Notes: generated from the letters alone by a model not told the origin. Counted from the stretch's first letter, positions 48,999-57,929 are shown. The stretch: 64,000 nt of DNA from JBCCGL01 sp039029275 (GCA_039029275.1 JBCCGL010000015.1:1-64000), one strand, 5' to 3'. Numbers and translations: made by a program.

Positions 48999-50042
48999 AT
49001 GAAAGAATCAGTTCTAATCATTGCTGAGGCGGGTGTTAATCACAACGGTTCAGAAGAGCTTGCGTTTCAACTGATCGAATCAGCAGCTGAATGCGGCGCT
49101 GATGCAGTCAAATTTCAAACTTTTAAAGCAGATAGTTTAGTCAGTAAGGGAACAAAGACCGCGGACTACCAAAAAACTCAGACAGGCGAGGCGGATCAAT
49201 ACAGTCTTATTAAAAACCTGGAACTCTCCTACGAGCTTCACCAAAAACTGTTTAGGCACTGTCAGATGTGTGAAATCGAATTCATGTCTACTCCGTTTGA
49301 CACGGAGTCTGCAGATTTTCTGAAGTCACTTGGTGTTAGCCGAATTAAAATACCATCAGGTGAACTTACAAACATTCCACTGCTGAAGCATGTAGCAGCG
49401 ATGAGTTTGCCAATGATTTTGTCAACCGGCATGGCGGACATGCAGGAAATTGAAGACGCCGTCAGTGTTGTAAAAAGCGTGCGAGCTGAAAACAAAATCG
49501 CAGAGCCGTTATCTGACGCATTGTGCATATTGCATTGCACTTCCAACTATCCAACCAAAAACGAAGATGTGAACCTTCGAGCAATGCGTGCAATCGCAGA
49601 GAACTGCGGACTCCCGGTCGGTTATTCTGATCACACGCTCGGAACTCTAGTGTCCGTCGCTGCCGTGGCTGCTGGTGCTGCTGTGATCGAAAAGCATTTT
49701 ACCGTTGACAGAAATTTACCAGGCCCAGATCACCAAGCTTCACTAACCGTAGCTGAGTTACGTGATCTGATCGATCAGATTAGAATGATTGAAACCTGTA
49801 TGGGGGACGGGATAAAAAAGCCGCGAGATTCTGAGTTGCCGGTCCGCGAGCTGGTTCGTCGGAGCGTTGTTATTACTAAAAACAGCTCTGCTGGTGACGT
49901 ACTTTCCGAAGAAAATATGGCGCTGTTGAGACCAGCCAGCGGGATCGAACCCAAACACTTTGAATCCTTAATCGGGAAACGACTGCTCACAAACTGCTTG
50001 GCTGGCGAATTGCTGAGCTGGGCTGATATAGAAAGTGCGTAA
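48999..50042 (+). CDS. neuB: N-acetylneuraminate/legionaminate synthase
   Basis: A 347-residue NeuB that condenses PEP with a 6-carbon amino sugar to a nonulosonic acid. IAEAGVNHNGSEELAFQLI, GADAVKFQTFKAD and GYSDHTLG are active-site segments. A C-terminal SAF domain (residues 285-345) is present. The hydrolysing epimerase gene follows with 8-nt overlap, the usual pairing for sialic- or legionaminic-type acids. Confidence 0.95.
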   Translation: MKESVLIIAEAGVNHNGSEELAFQLIESAAECGADAVKFQTFKADSLVSKGTKTADYQKTQTGEADQYSLIKNLELSYELHQKLFRHCQMCEIEFMSTPFDTESADFLKSLGVSRIKIPSGELTNIPLLKHVAAMSLPMILSTGMADMQEIEDAVSVVKSVRAENKIAEPLSDALCILHCTSNYPTKNEDVNLRAMRAIAENCGLPVGYSDHTLGTLVSVAAVAAGAAVIEKHFTVDRNLPGPDHQASLTVAELRDLIDQIRMIETCMGDGIKKPRDSELPVRELVRRSVVITKNSSAGDVLSEENMALLRPASGIEPKHFESLIGKRLLTNCLAGELLSWADIESA

Positions 50043-51168
50043 AGTCTGTTATGTGACGGGAACGCGTGCTGACTATGGATTGATGCAACATGCGCTGCAG
50101 GCATTCGCCACCCATCCCTCAATCGATCTCTCGATTTGTGTTACCGGTATGCACTTGTTGGCTGCCTTTGGAAATACTGTTGAGGAAATTGAAGCAGATG
50201 GGATTCGTATAAGTGGAAGGGTTTTGGTCGATCTATCGGGAGCAAGTGGCGCCGAGATGGCATTTGCAATTGCCGATGAATTGACCGGATTTACGCAGAC
50301 TTTTCAGGATGAGTCACCCGATGTCGTTGTTGTTCTCGGGGATCGCGGCGAGATGCTCGCGGCGGCTATTGCCGCAATCCATCTCAATATTCCCATCATC
50401 CATATTCACGGCGGTGAACGATCTGGAACCGTGGACGAATCTGTCCGCCACGCGATCTCAAAGCTGTCGCACTACCATTTCGTATCGACCATTGAATCAA
50501 AAAACCGCCTAACAAAAATGGGCGAGCGTGAGGATCATATCTTTGTTACAGGAGCGCCCGGGCTAGACAAAATTGTTGGAATGTCTGCGGAATCGCGCGA
50601 AACCTTGCTTCCTCGATACGGACTGAATTCAAACGACGAATATTGCCTGGTGGTGTTTCATCCCGTGGTGCAGGAGTCAGAACTAGCTGGTAAACAGATG
50701 CGAACACTTCTGCAAGCGTTGGACAGAGATCGCAGAAATCGTATTGTGCTGTTGCCGAACGCAGATGCGGGAGGAACAAAAATTAGAACCGAGATCGATC
50801 AATACTGCAGAGAACACGCAATGCCTGTGGTCACACATTGCCCCCGCAATGATTATCTATCATTACTTGCGAACGCTAAGGTGTTAGTTGGCAATTCCAG
50901 CAGCGGTATTATTGAAGCAGCTTCTCTTGGGACAGCTGTCGTGAATGTCGGAAATCGACAAAAAGCGCGCGAGCGGAATCAAAATGTAATTGATGTCTCG
51001 GTTGACGAAACAGAGATCGCGAATGCGATTGCTGAACACTGGAGCTCGGCAGAGGTGCAGTCGAGGGAAAACGTTTATGGCGATGGCGAATTCGCCAGTC
51101 GTGCTACTCAGCTCGTCGTAACACTCGATCTTGGGGCGAACCTGTTAGACAAACTCAATACTTACTAA
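50035..51168 (+). CDS. neuC: UDP-N-acetyl-sugar 2-epimerase, hydrolysing (NeuC/LegG type)
   Basis: A 377-residue GT-B-fold enzyme that removes the nucleotide and inverts C2 to give a mannosamine-type sugar for NeuB. VTGTRADYGLM at the N-terminus, HIHGGERSGTVDESVRHAISKLSH and GNSSSGIIEAASLGTAVVNVGNRQ are diagnostic. The GTG start at 50035 is inside the end of neuB. Confidence 0.94.
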   Translation: MRKVCYVTGTRADYGLMQHALQAFATHPSIDLSICVTGMHLLAAFGNTVEEIEADGIRISGRVLVDLSGASGAEMAFAIADELTGFTQTFQDESPDVVVVLGDRGEMLAAAIAAIHLNIPIIHIHGGERSGTVDESVRHAISKLSHYHFVSTIESKNRLTKMGEREDHIFVTGAPGLDKIVGMSAESRETLLPRYGLNSNDEYCLVVFHPVVQESELAGKQMRTLLQALDRDRRNRIVLLPNADAGGTKIRTEIDQYCREHAMPVVTHCPRNDYLSLLANAKVLVGNSSSGIIEAASLGTAVVNVGNRQKARERNQNVIDVSVDETEIANAIAEHWSSAEVQSRENVYGDGEFASRATQLVVTLDLGANLLDKLNTY

Positions 51169-51226
51169 CGAAAAAATTTCAACACGCTCGCATTTAATAC
51201 AATACGGCTCGCGGGGAATCTAGTAA

Positions 51227-52006
51227 ATGACCAAGGTTTTGTTTATGGGGCGAAAGCAGGTTGCTGCGAGGTGCCTTAAGTTTTTGCTCGACCATCCGAG
51301 TGTTGAGGTAGTTGCTGTGTTGACCGATTCGCATCTATCGATTTCGCCCACTGCCGCTCTGGCGAAACAGGCAGCACTTCCACTTTACGAGTTTGACGCG
51401 GCACTAGCTGCAATAAGAAACGGTGAATTGGAATATGATCTGGGCGTTTCAATGCTGTATTGGCGTAAGTTACGCGATGAGTTCTTAACATCGCCTGATC
51501 TCGGCACTGTTAACTTCCATCCAGCTCCACTTCCAGACTACAAGGGAACGGCCGGGTACAACATGGCGATTATGGATGAGCTGGTCGAGTGGGCCGTATC
51601 AGCGCATTACGTTGACGAGGAGATCGACACAGGTGGTATTATCGAGGTGTTACGGTTCGCTATCGATCCGAAAGAAGAAACAGCACGCAGCCTCGAATCT
51701 AAGTCGATGCCAATGATTTATTCATTGTTTGTCGAAACGCTCAATAGGCTTCTTGACGCGCAAAAGAAACTACCAACAACGATTAATTCTGGCGGGATCT
51801 ATATAACCAGGCCTGAAATGGAAGCGATGAAAGCGATCAAACCTGGCGATGATATAGCGAAAAAGATTCGTGCTTTCTGGTTCCCACCTTATCAAGGTGC
51901 CTATATTGAGATTGACGGTGCAAAGTACACGTTAGTTGACGAAAAGATGCTGTCGTCTCTAGCAGATCCTTCGGTTAGTAGCCTGCAAACCAAACCGTCT
52001 GAGTGA
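51227..52006 (+). CDS. Sugar N-formyltransferase
   Basis: A 259-residue formyltransferase of the Fmt/ArnA/WlaRD type using 10-formyl-tetrahydrofolate. The catalytic set is visible: N96 and H98 in VNFHPAPLPDYKG and D134 in EEIDTGG. It is far from fmt context and stands between neuC and a sugar aminotransferase, so the likely substrate is the 4-amino group of a UDP-sugar. This position in a legionaminic pathway is normally taken by an acetyltransferase. Confidence 0.85.
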   Translation: MTKVLFMGRKQVAARCLKFLLDHPSVEVVAVLTDSHLSISPTAALAKQAALPLYEFDAALAAIRNGELEYDLGVSMLYWRKLRDEFLTSPDLGTVNFHPAPLPDYKGTAGYNMAIMDELVEWAVSAHYVDEEIDTGGIIEVLRFAIDPKEETARSLESKSMPMIYSLFVETLNRLLDAQKKLPTTINSGGIYITRPEMEAMKAIKPGDDIAKKIRAFWFPPYQGAYIEIDGAKYTLVDEKMLSSLADPSVSSLQTKPSE

Positions 52007-52054
52007 TCGGTATAATCTGATATTTCCATCAGCTTTAAATACTAGGCTGCATGC

Positions 52055-53539
52055 ATGAATGATATTTCAAAAATTATAGTTCGAGACAACCTGCCTTTAG
52101 GTATTGCGCTCAAGCAGCTCAACGAAAGTGGGCTTACGGTGCTTTTTCTGGTTGATCAAAATGGAGTGCTTAAGCGCACGATAACAGATGGAGACGTGCG
52201 CCGTCTTCTTGTCAGCGGCATAGGGCTAAATGATGCGATTGGCCATCTCGATGAGCAACCACCACATATTCTCGATTCGTCGGCCTCGCCGATTGACGCG
52301 TTAAAGTTGATGGATGAGTTTGATATTCACCACGTCCCAATTGTTGACAGTGAGGGACGACCGATCGATGTAATTCGGCGCAGCGATCTGCGCAGCCGCG
52401 TCCAACTGTCAATTCCGCACATGGGAGAGTACGAACGGCAGTTCGTCGAAGAGGCGTTTGAAAGTAACTGGATTGCACCGCTAGGACCGAACGTTGACGC
52501 ATTCGAGGAGGAGATCGCGGAATACGTAGGCAGCCAACATGCGGCCGCGTTGAGTTCAGGAACTGCAGCGATCCATCTCGCTCTCGACTTGTTGAATGTT
52601 GGTAGAGACGACATTGTTTTTTGCTCCAGTTTTACGTTTGTCGCAAGTGCTAATCCAATCCTGTACCAGGGCGCGGAGCCGGTGTTTATTGATTCGGAAC
52701 CTGACTGTTGGAATATGTCGCCCAACGCGCTTCGACGGGCATTCGAACACTATTCAAAAAAAGGCATTAGACCAAAGGCAGTTATCGTTGTTCATCTTTA
52801 TGGGCAAAGCGCAAATATGCGATCAATCGTTGAGATTTGTGATGAGTATGGTGTACCAGTTATTGAAGATGCTGCCGAATCCCTTGGTGCAACATATCAC
52901 GGGCACCATACGGGCACGATCGGAAAAATGGGCGTTTTTTCTTTCAATGGAAATAAAATAATTACAACATCTGGCGGCGGCATGTTGATTTCAGATGATT
53001 CATCATTGATCGAGCGAGCGCGGTTTCTCTCCACTCAGGCTCGGGATTCAGCGCCTCACTACCAACACTCAGTTGTTGGGTATAACTATCGAATGAGCAA
53101 TATATTAGCTGGAATTGGAAGAGGGCAGCTTCGCGTTCTTAATGATCGGGTTGAGGCGCGACGTTCAATTTTCGCACGATACGTTGAAGGCTTGAGAGAT
53201 ATTAAAGGCCTTGATTGGATGCCGGAGCCAGAGGGTAGTTACTCAAACCGATGGCTATCCGCAGTTTCGCTCAACCCGGAAATTACCGGTACGCAACCGC
53301 ACCAGCTGATCGAAGCCTTGTCTAAAGAAAATGTGGAGGCACGCGCGGTGTGGAAGCCAATGCATTTGCAACCACTTTTTGACGGTGCTTTATATTTCTC
53401 ACACGAGGAAGCATACAGTTATTGCGATTATTTGTTTACGTCCTCATTGTGTTTGCCGTCAGCATCGAACATGACAAATGATCAACAAGATAGTGTGATT
53501 GACTGTATACGTAGCCACATAAGTGGCAAAGCAGAGTAA
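52055..53539 (+). CDS. CBS-domain pair fused to a DegT/PglE-type sugar aminotransferase
   Basis: A 494-residue fusion. Residues 4-118 form two CBS repeats (ITDGDVRRLLVSG, VPIVDSEGRPIDVIRRSDLR). Residues 119-494 form a PLP enzyme: LSIPHMGEYERQFVEEAFES, NWIAPLGPNVDAFE, EDAAESLGA and PLP Lys301 in FSFNGNKIITTSGGG. The enzyme half resembles PglE/LegC, which aminate a 4-keto-6-deoxy UDP-sugar. In Campylobacter a CBS pair is found on the legionaminic nucleotidyltransferase PtmE instead. The CBS part may sense nucleotides. Confidence 0.9.
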   Translation: MNDISKIIVRDNLPLGIALKQLNESGLTVLFLVDQNGVLKRTITDGDVRRLLVSGIGLNDAIGHLDEQPPHILDSSASPIDALKLMDEFDIHHVPIVDSEGRPIDVIRRSDLRSRVQLSIPHMGEYERQFVEEAFESNWIAPLGPNVDAFEEEIAEYVGSQHAAALSSGTAAIHLALDLLNVGRDDIVFCSSFTFVASANPILYQGAEPVFIDSEPDCWNMSPNALRRAFEHYSKKGIRPKAVIVVHLYGQSANMRSIVEICDEYGVPVIEDAAESLGATYHGHHTGTIGKMGVFSFNGNKIITTSGGGMLISDDSSLIERARFLSTQARDSAPHYQHSVVGYNYRMSNILAGIGRGQLRVLNDRVEARRSIFARYVEGLRDIKGLDWMPEPEGSYSNRWLSAVSLNPEITGTQPHQLIEALSKENVEARAVWKPMHLQPLFDGALYFSHEEAYSYCDYLFTSSLCLPSASNMTNDQQDSVIDCIRSHISGKAE

Positions 53540-53547
53540 AGCGTGCT

Positions 53548-54906
53548 CTAGTTGAGTTGTACCAAATTTGTTTTTGCTGAGGTTGCGCTTTTTTGGTTTA
53601 TACGCGAAAACTCAACCAACACCATGCCGCTGTAGTATTTGCCTTTGTAAAATTCAACCCGGTACTTGTCGCCGTCCTTGTCGACGCTAAAACGTGAGCT
53701 TATCTGGGATCGTTTGACCGTGAGGCCTGATTCGTTTCTTTTTTCGGGATGTCGGTAACCGATGATATTGATTCGACGACCATCCATCGGAGTAACTGAA
53801 AAGTCATTCCTGACCTTTACCGACGTACCCAGCTCTACCTCAAAAGCTTGACCGTCGATAACAAATTCTGCGTTGGTCAACGAGTAATCGTATTCAAAAT
53901 ACTCGGGGTCAAGTGTTGTGACACTTCGGTTACCGTAGCGCACTTTGTACTGACTGTCATGGTCAACGATCGCAACGAGCGGGTTGTTTGTTTTGAACAT
54001 CACGGGTGCGCGTTTTTTCATCGGGACGAAGCGAATTTTTTTTCGGGCTTGACCAAAATCGAAAAGGATTTTTTCATTGTACATAGCGAGCTTGATGTCC
54101 CGGCCCAGTTTGTTTTTGATGCTTTTTCCCGAGAGTTCAAACGAACGCGCGTACTCTACCCCGATTTCGTCCATCATGGCTTCAACAAAACGCAGGTGCT
54201 GCAAGATTCGTTTGTGAGTGGGATAGGCTTTGCTCGCCTCGACACCCATCGCCGGCTTGTCATTTTGAATGGCGAAATACGTCAGTGTCTTTGCCATTTC
54301 TTTATTCCCATCGCTGGTGTAGGTATTTTTAAGTCTGAAAGCTGCTTTTGAGTCTTCGGTGTGCACGTTAGCGCGAGCGATGGCACGGTTGGCAAGACTC
54401 GCCATATTGCCGTAGGGCTGAACGCGGATTGCATCCTGATCGATAACAATACACTGTCCCCAGCGCTTTGGATTTTCATCTTTGTCGATGTAGGTTGGGT
54501 TATAAAAACCGCTTCCGTCATGAAGATTAAGTACCAGATCGACCTGCTCGTGCAAAATAATGGATTTTATTTTCTCGATCGTTTGAAACTCCGGGTCGCT
54601 ATTGGATATTTCTGAAAATTTGCGGTTCATATCCCCGTGCACACCGCGAGACCGCTTGATAATACTTTCGAAATTGAGATTTGGGACCACCCAAACCTCG
54701 CCCTTCGTGACCGCGTAGTCGGTAACCAGCATCGACGCTGCGGTGAAACCGCCTGGCTCGTCGCCCTGTATTCCGCCGATGACCAGTAGCGTTGGTCCCT
54801 CTATCTCAGAAGTAATTTTATGCAAGGTAAACTCGAGATCGTTGGCAAATGCGTTTGCCGTGTTGAGCAACAAAACACAGAGCAAGACAGTGAGGAATCG
54901 ATTCAT
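53548..54906 (-). CDS. csd4: M99-family murein carboxypeptidase (Csd4/Pgp1-like)
   Basis: A 452-residue periplasmic zinc carboxypeptidase. A signal peptide is visible at residues 1-22 (MNRFLTVLLCVLLLNTANAF). Zinc ligands Q47 and E50 in GIQGDEPGG and H129 in LNLHDGSGFY match those described for Csd4 of Helicobacter, which trims tripeptide to dipeptide in peptidoglycan and sets helical shape. Ig-like or beta-rich C-terminal segments follow. It starts immediately after the M15 gene stop, so they form one operon. Confidence 0.88.
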   Translation of the reverse strand: MNRFLTVLLCVLLLNTANAFANDLEFTLHKITSEIEGPTLLVIGGIQGDEPGGFTAASMLVTDYAVTKGEVWVVPNLNFESIIKRSRGVHGDMNRKFSEISNSDPEFQTIEKIKSIILHEQVDLVLNLHDGSGFYNPTYIDKDENPKRWGQCIVIDQDAIRVQPYGNMASLANRAIARANVHTEDSKAAFRLKNTYTSDGNKEMAKTLTYFAIQNDKPAMGVEASKAYPTHKRILQHLRFVEAMMDEIGVEYARSFELSGKSIKNKLGRDIKLAMYNEKILFDFGQARKKIRFVPMKKRAPVMFKTNNPLVAIVDHDSQYKVRYGNRSVTTLDPEYFEYDYSLTNAEFVIDGQAFEVELGTSVKVRNDFSVTPMDGRRINIIGYRHPEKRNESGLTVKRSQISSRFSVDKDGDKYRVEFYKGKYYSGMVLVEFSRINQKSATSAKTNLVQLN

Positions 54907-55986
54907 CTATACCACCTTTATATGCCACGGCTCATAGCGAACGCCGAATGGGTTGTTCTGGGGATAGCGAATGTCAAAATAGCCAAGTTCTGATAGTCGC
55001 TTGAATTCGTCTGTGTCCGCAAAATCGGCAGTAAAGTTGCGTTTTCCGAAACCGATTTTCCCAACATCAAAATCCCCGACCGCGTGGTAGGAGTGCCCCG
55101 GCGGCGCGAGTGAAAACGACGCCACGGATAAATTGCCATCAACTTCGCGTGCCTTGTTGATGAACAAATAAATCTGCTTAACAACGCTTCGAATTCCAGA
55201 AGTCAGCACAACGGTATCGCCGATATCTTTGCGTATACTCTCGTACATTTTTATCGATTCGCCCTTGAATAGGTAGTGACCGGTGCCAGGGATTTTCTTA
55301 ATCTCGGACTTATTGATTCGTGAACTCAAGTGCGTAATTACTTTGTCACCGTAAAACCCGAGCGTGGAAGCATTTTGCGAAAACAATTCATCGACGAATT
55401 CCAGCTCAGTTCGGGTAAATTCCCCGACCGCGCTGTATTGTTTGGCAAAGCGCAACGCATCGTCCCAGCCGATAACGTTAAAATTGCCGTACCCGACCTG
55501 GTTTTGCAGTCGCGTCAATCGCTGAAAGGTTGATTCCATTGTCACCCGGCGCTGATCATCCAGGACAAATTCAGGTGCGACGGGCACAACGTTTTCTTCG
55601 GCAAAGTTGAAATGATCCCTTATGAACAGCTGGTCAAAATCGGAGTTCTCGAACGTTTGATCACTCGATGCAAACGTTTCCTGTTTTGAATTCGGGCGGT
55701 CCGGTGAGGGATGATGGTTTTCCTGCGGTTCAGTGTTCGCTGACGAATGCTGTCGCCCCCAGCGACGTGTAATTCTTGAGTCGTTGGGGTGAGCCATCGC
55801 ATTATGCGAAGTCAATTCTTGCAGTGTTGAATTGCGCTTGGCCGTCAGTTGCTCATGCGATTGAGTGCCCGACGTGGGTGTCTCGCCTGTCTGGCTGGAG
55901 CGTTGGCCCCGAAACAAACGGTCATTGATGGCAAGCAATGCTACGAACGCCGACAGGCCCGCCAAGAATTTTCTGCGTGTCAGCAC
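54907..55986 (-). CDS. M15-type D,D-carboxypeptidase/endopeptidase with Tat signal
   Basis: The start is GTG 55986, with TGGAGG 7 nt before it; a longer frame from 56043 is less likely. The N-terminus LTRRKFLAGLSAFVALLA is a twin-arginine signal. A low-complexity linker follows, then a VanY/M15 zinc domain: LTSGIRS, GHSYHAVGDFDVG (His and Asp ligands) and EPWHIK. It probably cuts D-Ala-containing cross-links or stems. It abuts the M99 gene, so the two likely act in sequence on peptidoglycan. The product is 359 residues. Confidence 0.85.
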   Translation of the reverse strand: MLTRRKFLAGLSAFVALLAINDRLFRGQRSSQTGETPTSGTQSHEQLTAKRNSTLQELTSHNAMAHPNDSRITRRWGRQHSSANTEPQENHHPSPDRPNSKQETFASSDQTFENSDFDQLFIRDHFNFAEENVVPVAPEFVLDDQRRVTMESTFQRLTRLQNQVGYGNFNVIGWDDALRFAKQYSAVGEFTRTELEFVDELFSQNASTLGFYGDKVITHLSSRINKSEIKKIPGTGHYLFKGESIKMYESIRKDIGDTVVLTSGIRSVVKQIYLFINKAREVDGNLSVASFSLAPPGHSYHAVGDFDVGKIGFGKRNFTADFADTDEFKRLSELGYFDIRYPQNNPFGVRYEPWHIKVV

Positions 55987-56096
55987 GCCAGCCTCCAGAT
56001 TAAAAACATACACCACCGAGCTTTTTAGCAATATTGATACCATGCGGACAAGAGCTCGTCCAACTTTCGCAGAGAAGCCGATCCATCCGTGCAGTA

Positions 56097-56125
56097 TTGC
56101 TATTTTATTATGGTTTGCATAATAT
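56097..56125 (+). promoter_or_regulatory. Candidate promoter of the gcv operon
   Basis: TTGCTA at 56097-56102, a 17-bp spacer and TAATAT at 56120-56125. Transcription would start near 56132, just before the first glycine aptamer at 56150. Confidence 0.5.
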
Positions 56126-56149
56126 TCCCGTATTCGACGTCAATACCGG

Positions 56150-56330
56150 ATGGGAGAGTCGCGGCAACTGTACTTACATATGCCGCGCACCGAAGGCGCA
56201 ACCTCGCCCGGAAACGCTCAGGTACCCGGACCGTCCCATGTAGAGTCGACTCTGGAGAGAGGCGCAATAGCGCCCGCCAAAGGGGAAAGACAAAATATAT
56301 TGTCTCAATCTCTCAGGTAACCGGACAGAG
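56150..56330 (+). promoter_or_regulatory. Tandem glycine riboswitch
   Basis: Two consecutive glycine aptamers lie between the M15 gene and gcvT. Aptamer 1: ATGGGA 56150-56155 pairs with TCCCAT 56234-56239 and encloses GGGAGAG, CACCGAAGG and GCTCAGGTA. Aptamer 2: CTCTG 56250-56254 pairs with CAGAG 56326-56330 and encloses GGAGAGAGG, CGCCAAAGG and CTCTCAGGTAACCGGAC. The short linker between aptamers is the normal arrangement. It senses glycine and controls glycine cleavage genes. The 396-nt gap 55987-56382 is otherwise empty. Confidence 0.95.
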
Positions 56331-56337
56331 GGGCGCA

Positions 56338-56375
56338 CACCAGCAACCGCTGGTGGCGAACCGCTGACTTGAGAG
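56338..56375 (+). promoter_or_regulatory. Expression platform of the glycine riboswitch
   Basis: A 7-bp perfect hairpin (CACCAGC 56338-56344 with GCTGGTG 56349-56355) follows aptamer 2 but lacks a U run. TGAGAG at 56370-56375, next to the gcvT GTG, is complementary to CTCTCA at 56310-56315 inside aptamer 2. This suggests the aptamer strand hides the ribosome binding site without glycine and frees it on binding. Inference only. Confidence 0.45.
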
Positions 56376-56382
56376 TACCCGC

Positions 56383-57474
56383 GTGATCCAGAGCACCCCA
56401 CTGCACGCTACCCACATTGCGCAAGGCGCCAAGCTGGTTGAGTTTTCCGGCTGGGACATGCCCATACACTACGGTTCACAAATCGCCGAGCATCATGCAG
56501 TGCGCAAAGAGGCCGGCATGTTCGACGTCTCGCACATGACTGTGGTCGATGTGCAAGGCGCCGATGCTCAGGCTTACCTGCGAAAACTGCTCGCCAATGA
56601 TGTCAGTAAACTGCGCGAGACAGGTGCGGCGCTCTACAGCTGCATGCTGAACGCCAATGGCGGCGTTATCGACGATCTTATCACTTACCACTTTGCAGCT
56701 GATGACTACCGCCTGATCGTCAACGCAGCCACGCGAGAAAAAGATCTGGCATGGATGCAAAGCCAGACAAGCGGATTTGCCGTCGAGATATTGCCGCGCA
56801 ACGATCATGCAATGATCGCGGTCCAGGGCCCGACTGCACGCGAGATCGTGCATAAGTGTTTACCGTTCGATATCCGCGATCAAGTTGCCGCGCTAAAACG
56901 CTTTTCTGCTTTTCGAAACGCGCAATGGTTTGTCGGTCGCACCGGCTACACCGGCGAAGACGGCTACGAAATTGTTGCGCAAATCGATGCAGGAATTGCG
57001 CTGTGGGAAGCGCTTGCCGCCAATGACGTTGCGCCTGCAGGGCTGGGTGCGCGCGACACTCTGCGACTGGAAGCAGGAATGGCATTGTATGGAAACGACC
57101 TCGACGAAGACACATCACCGCTGGAATCAGGGTTAAGGTGGACAGTCGATTTTGCCGACAGCCACCGGCAATTCAACGGTAGAGATTCCTTGCAGGCTCA
57201 AATCGATACAGGCGGTTTGCGCAAAATGGTTGGGCTAACGCTGGAAGGGCGAGGAGTGCTGCGAAGTCATCAGGACGTGTATCTCGGGGATGATTGTGTA
57301 GGCGAAATCACCAGCGGCACATTCTCACCTTCGCTGGGCGCAACCATTGCGCTTGCCCGCGTTAGTGATCACGTCAATAATCAATGCGACGTGGATATTC
57401 GCGGCAAGCGCATTCCGGCTCGCATTGTCGGCTATCCATTTGTTAAATCCGGCGTGTCCAGCGCTAAACCGTAA
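56383..57474 (+). CDS. gcvT: Glycine cleavage system T protein
   Basis: GcvT is the aminomethyltransferase that moves the methylene group to tetrahydrofolate and releases ammonia. STPLHATHIAQGAKLVEFSGWDMPIHYG at the start and GYTGEDGYEI, GLGARDTLRLEAGMALYGND in the middle are typical. It has 363 residues and a GTG start at 56383 placed 7 nt after GAGAG. It is the first gene behind the riboswitch. Confidence 0.97.
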   Translation: MIQSTPLHATHIAQGAKLVEFSGWDMPIHYGSQIAEHHAVRKEAGMFDVSHMTVVDVQGADAQAYLRKLLANDVSKLRETGAALYSCMLNANGGVIDDLITYHFAADDYRLIVNAATREKDLAWMQSQTSGFAVEILPRNDHAMIAVQGPTAREIVHKCLPFDIRDQVAALKRFSAFRNAQWFVGRTGYTGEDGYEIVAQIDAGIALWEALAANDVAPAGLGARDTLRLEAGMALYGNDLDEDTSPLESGLRWTVDFADSHRQFNGRDSLQAQIDTGGLRKMVGLTLEGRGVLRSHQDVYLGDDCVGEITSGTFSPSLGATIALARVSDHVNNQCDVDIRGKRIPARIVGYPFVKSGVSSAKP

Positions 57475-57498
57475 AACTAACAACGAGAGGATACACAC

Positions 57499-57888
57499 AT
57501 GGCATTTCCTAACGATCTTCGCTACACCAGCTCTCACGAATGGGTACGCCTTAACGACGATGGGAGCGTCACCGTCGGGATTACCGAACACGCGCAGGAA
57601 CAACTCGGTGACCTGGTTTTTGTTGAAACCCCCGAAGAGGACAGCACTTTCAGCACGGGAGATCCGCTCGGTGTGGTGGAGTCGGTCAAAGCGGCATCGG
57701 ATATTTATGCACCACTCGACGGAAGAGTGATCGAAACCAATGCGGTCTTGACCGACGAGCCCGAACTCATTAATTCAGACCCGTACGAAGACGGCTGGAT
57801 TTATCGCATGGCACCCGATGATGCGACCGAAGTCGAAACAATGATGGATGCCGATGCCTACGAAGATTTTATTGCCTCCGAGGAATAA
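57499..57888 (+). CDS. gcvH: Glycine cleavage system H protein
   Basis: GcvH is the lipoyl carrier that shuttles the aminomethyl group. The lipoylated lysine is in GVVESVKAASDIYAPLDG near residue 65. YTSSHEWVRL and GITEHAQEQLGDLVFVE are family signatures. It has 129 residues and lies 24 nt after gcvT. Confidence 0.98.
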   Translation: MAFPNDLRYTSSHEWVRLNDDGSVTVGITEHAQEQLGDLVFVETPEEDSTFSTGDPLGVVESVKAASDIYAPLDGRVIETNAVLTDEPELINSDPYEDGWIYRMAPDDATEVETMMDADAYEDFIASEE

Positions 57889-57929
57889 GCGAACAGCTTA
57901 TTCAACAAACCGATATCGTGGAGTAACCC

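Noticed and set aside
30304..53539. A genomic island bounded by attachment sites, integrase or insertion sequences
   Set aside because: The locus looks richer in A+T by eye, but no tRNA, integrase, transposase or flanking direct repeat was seen at its ends.
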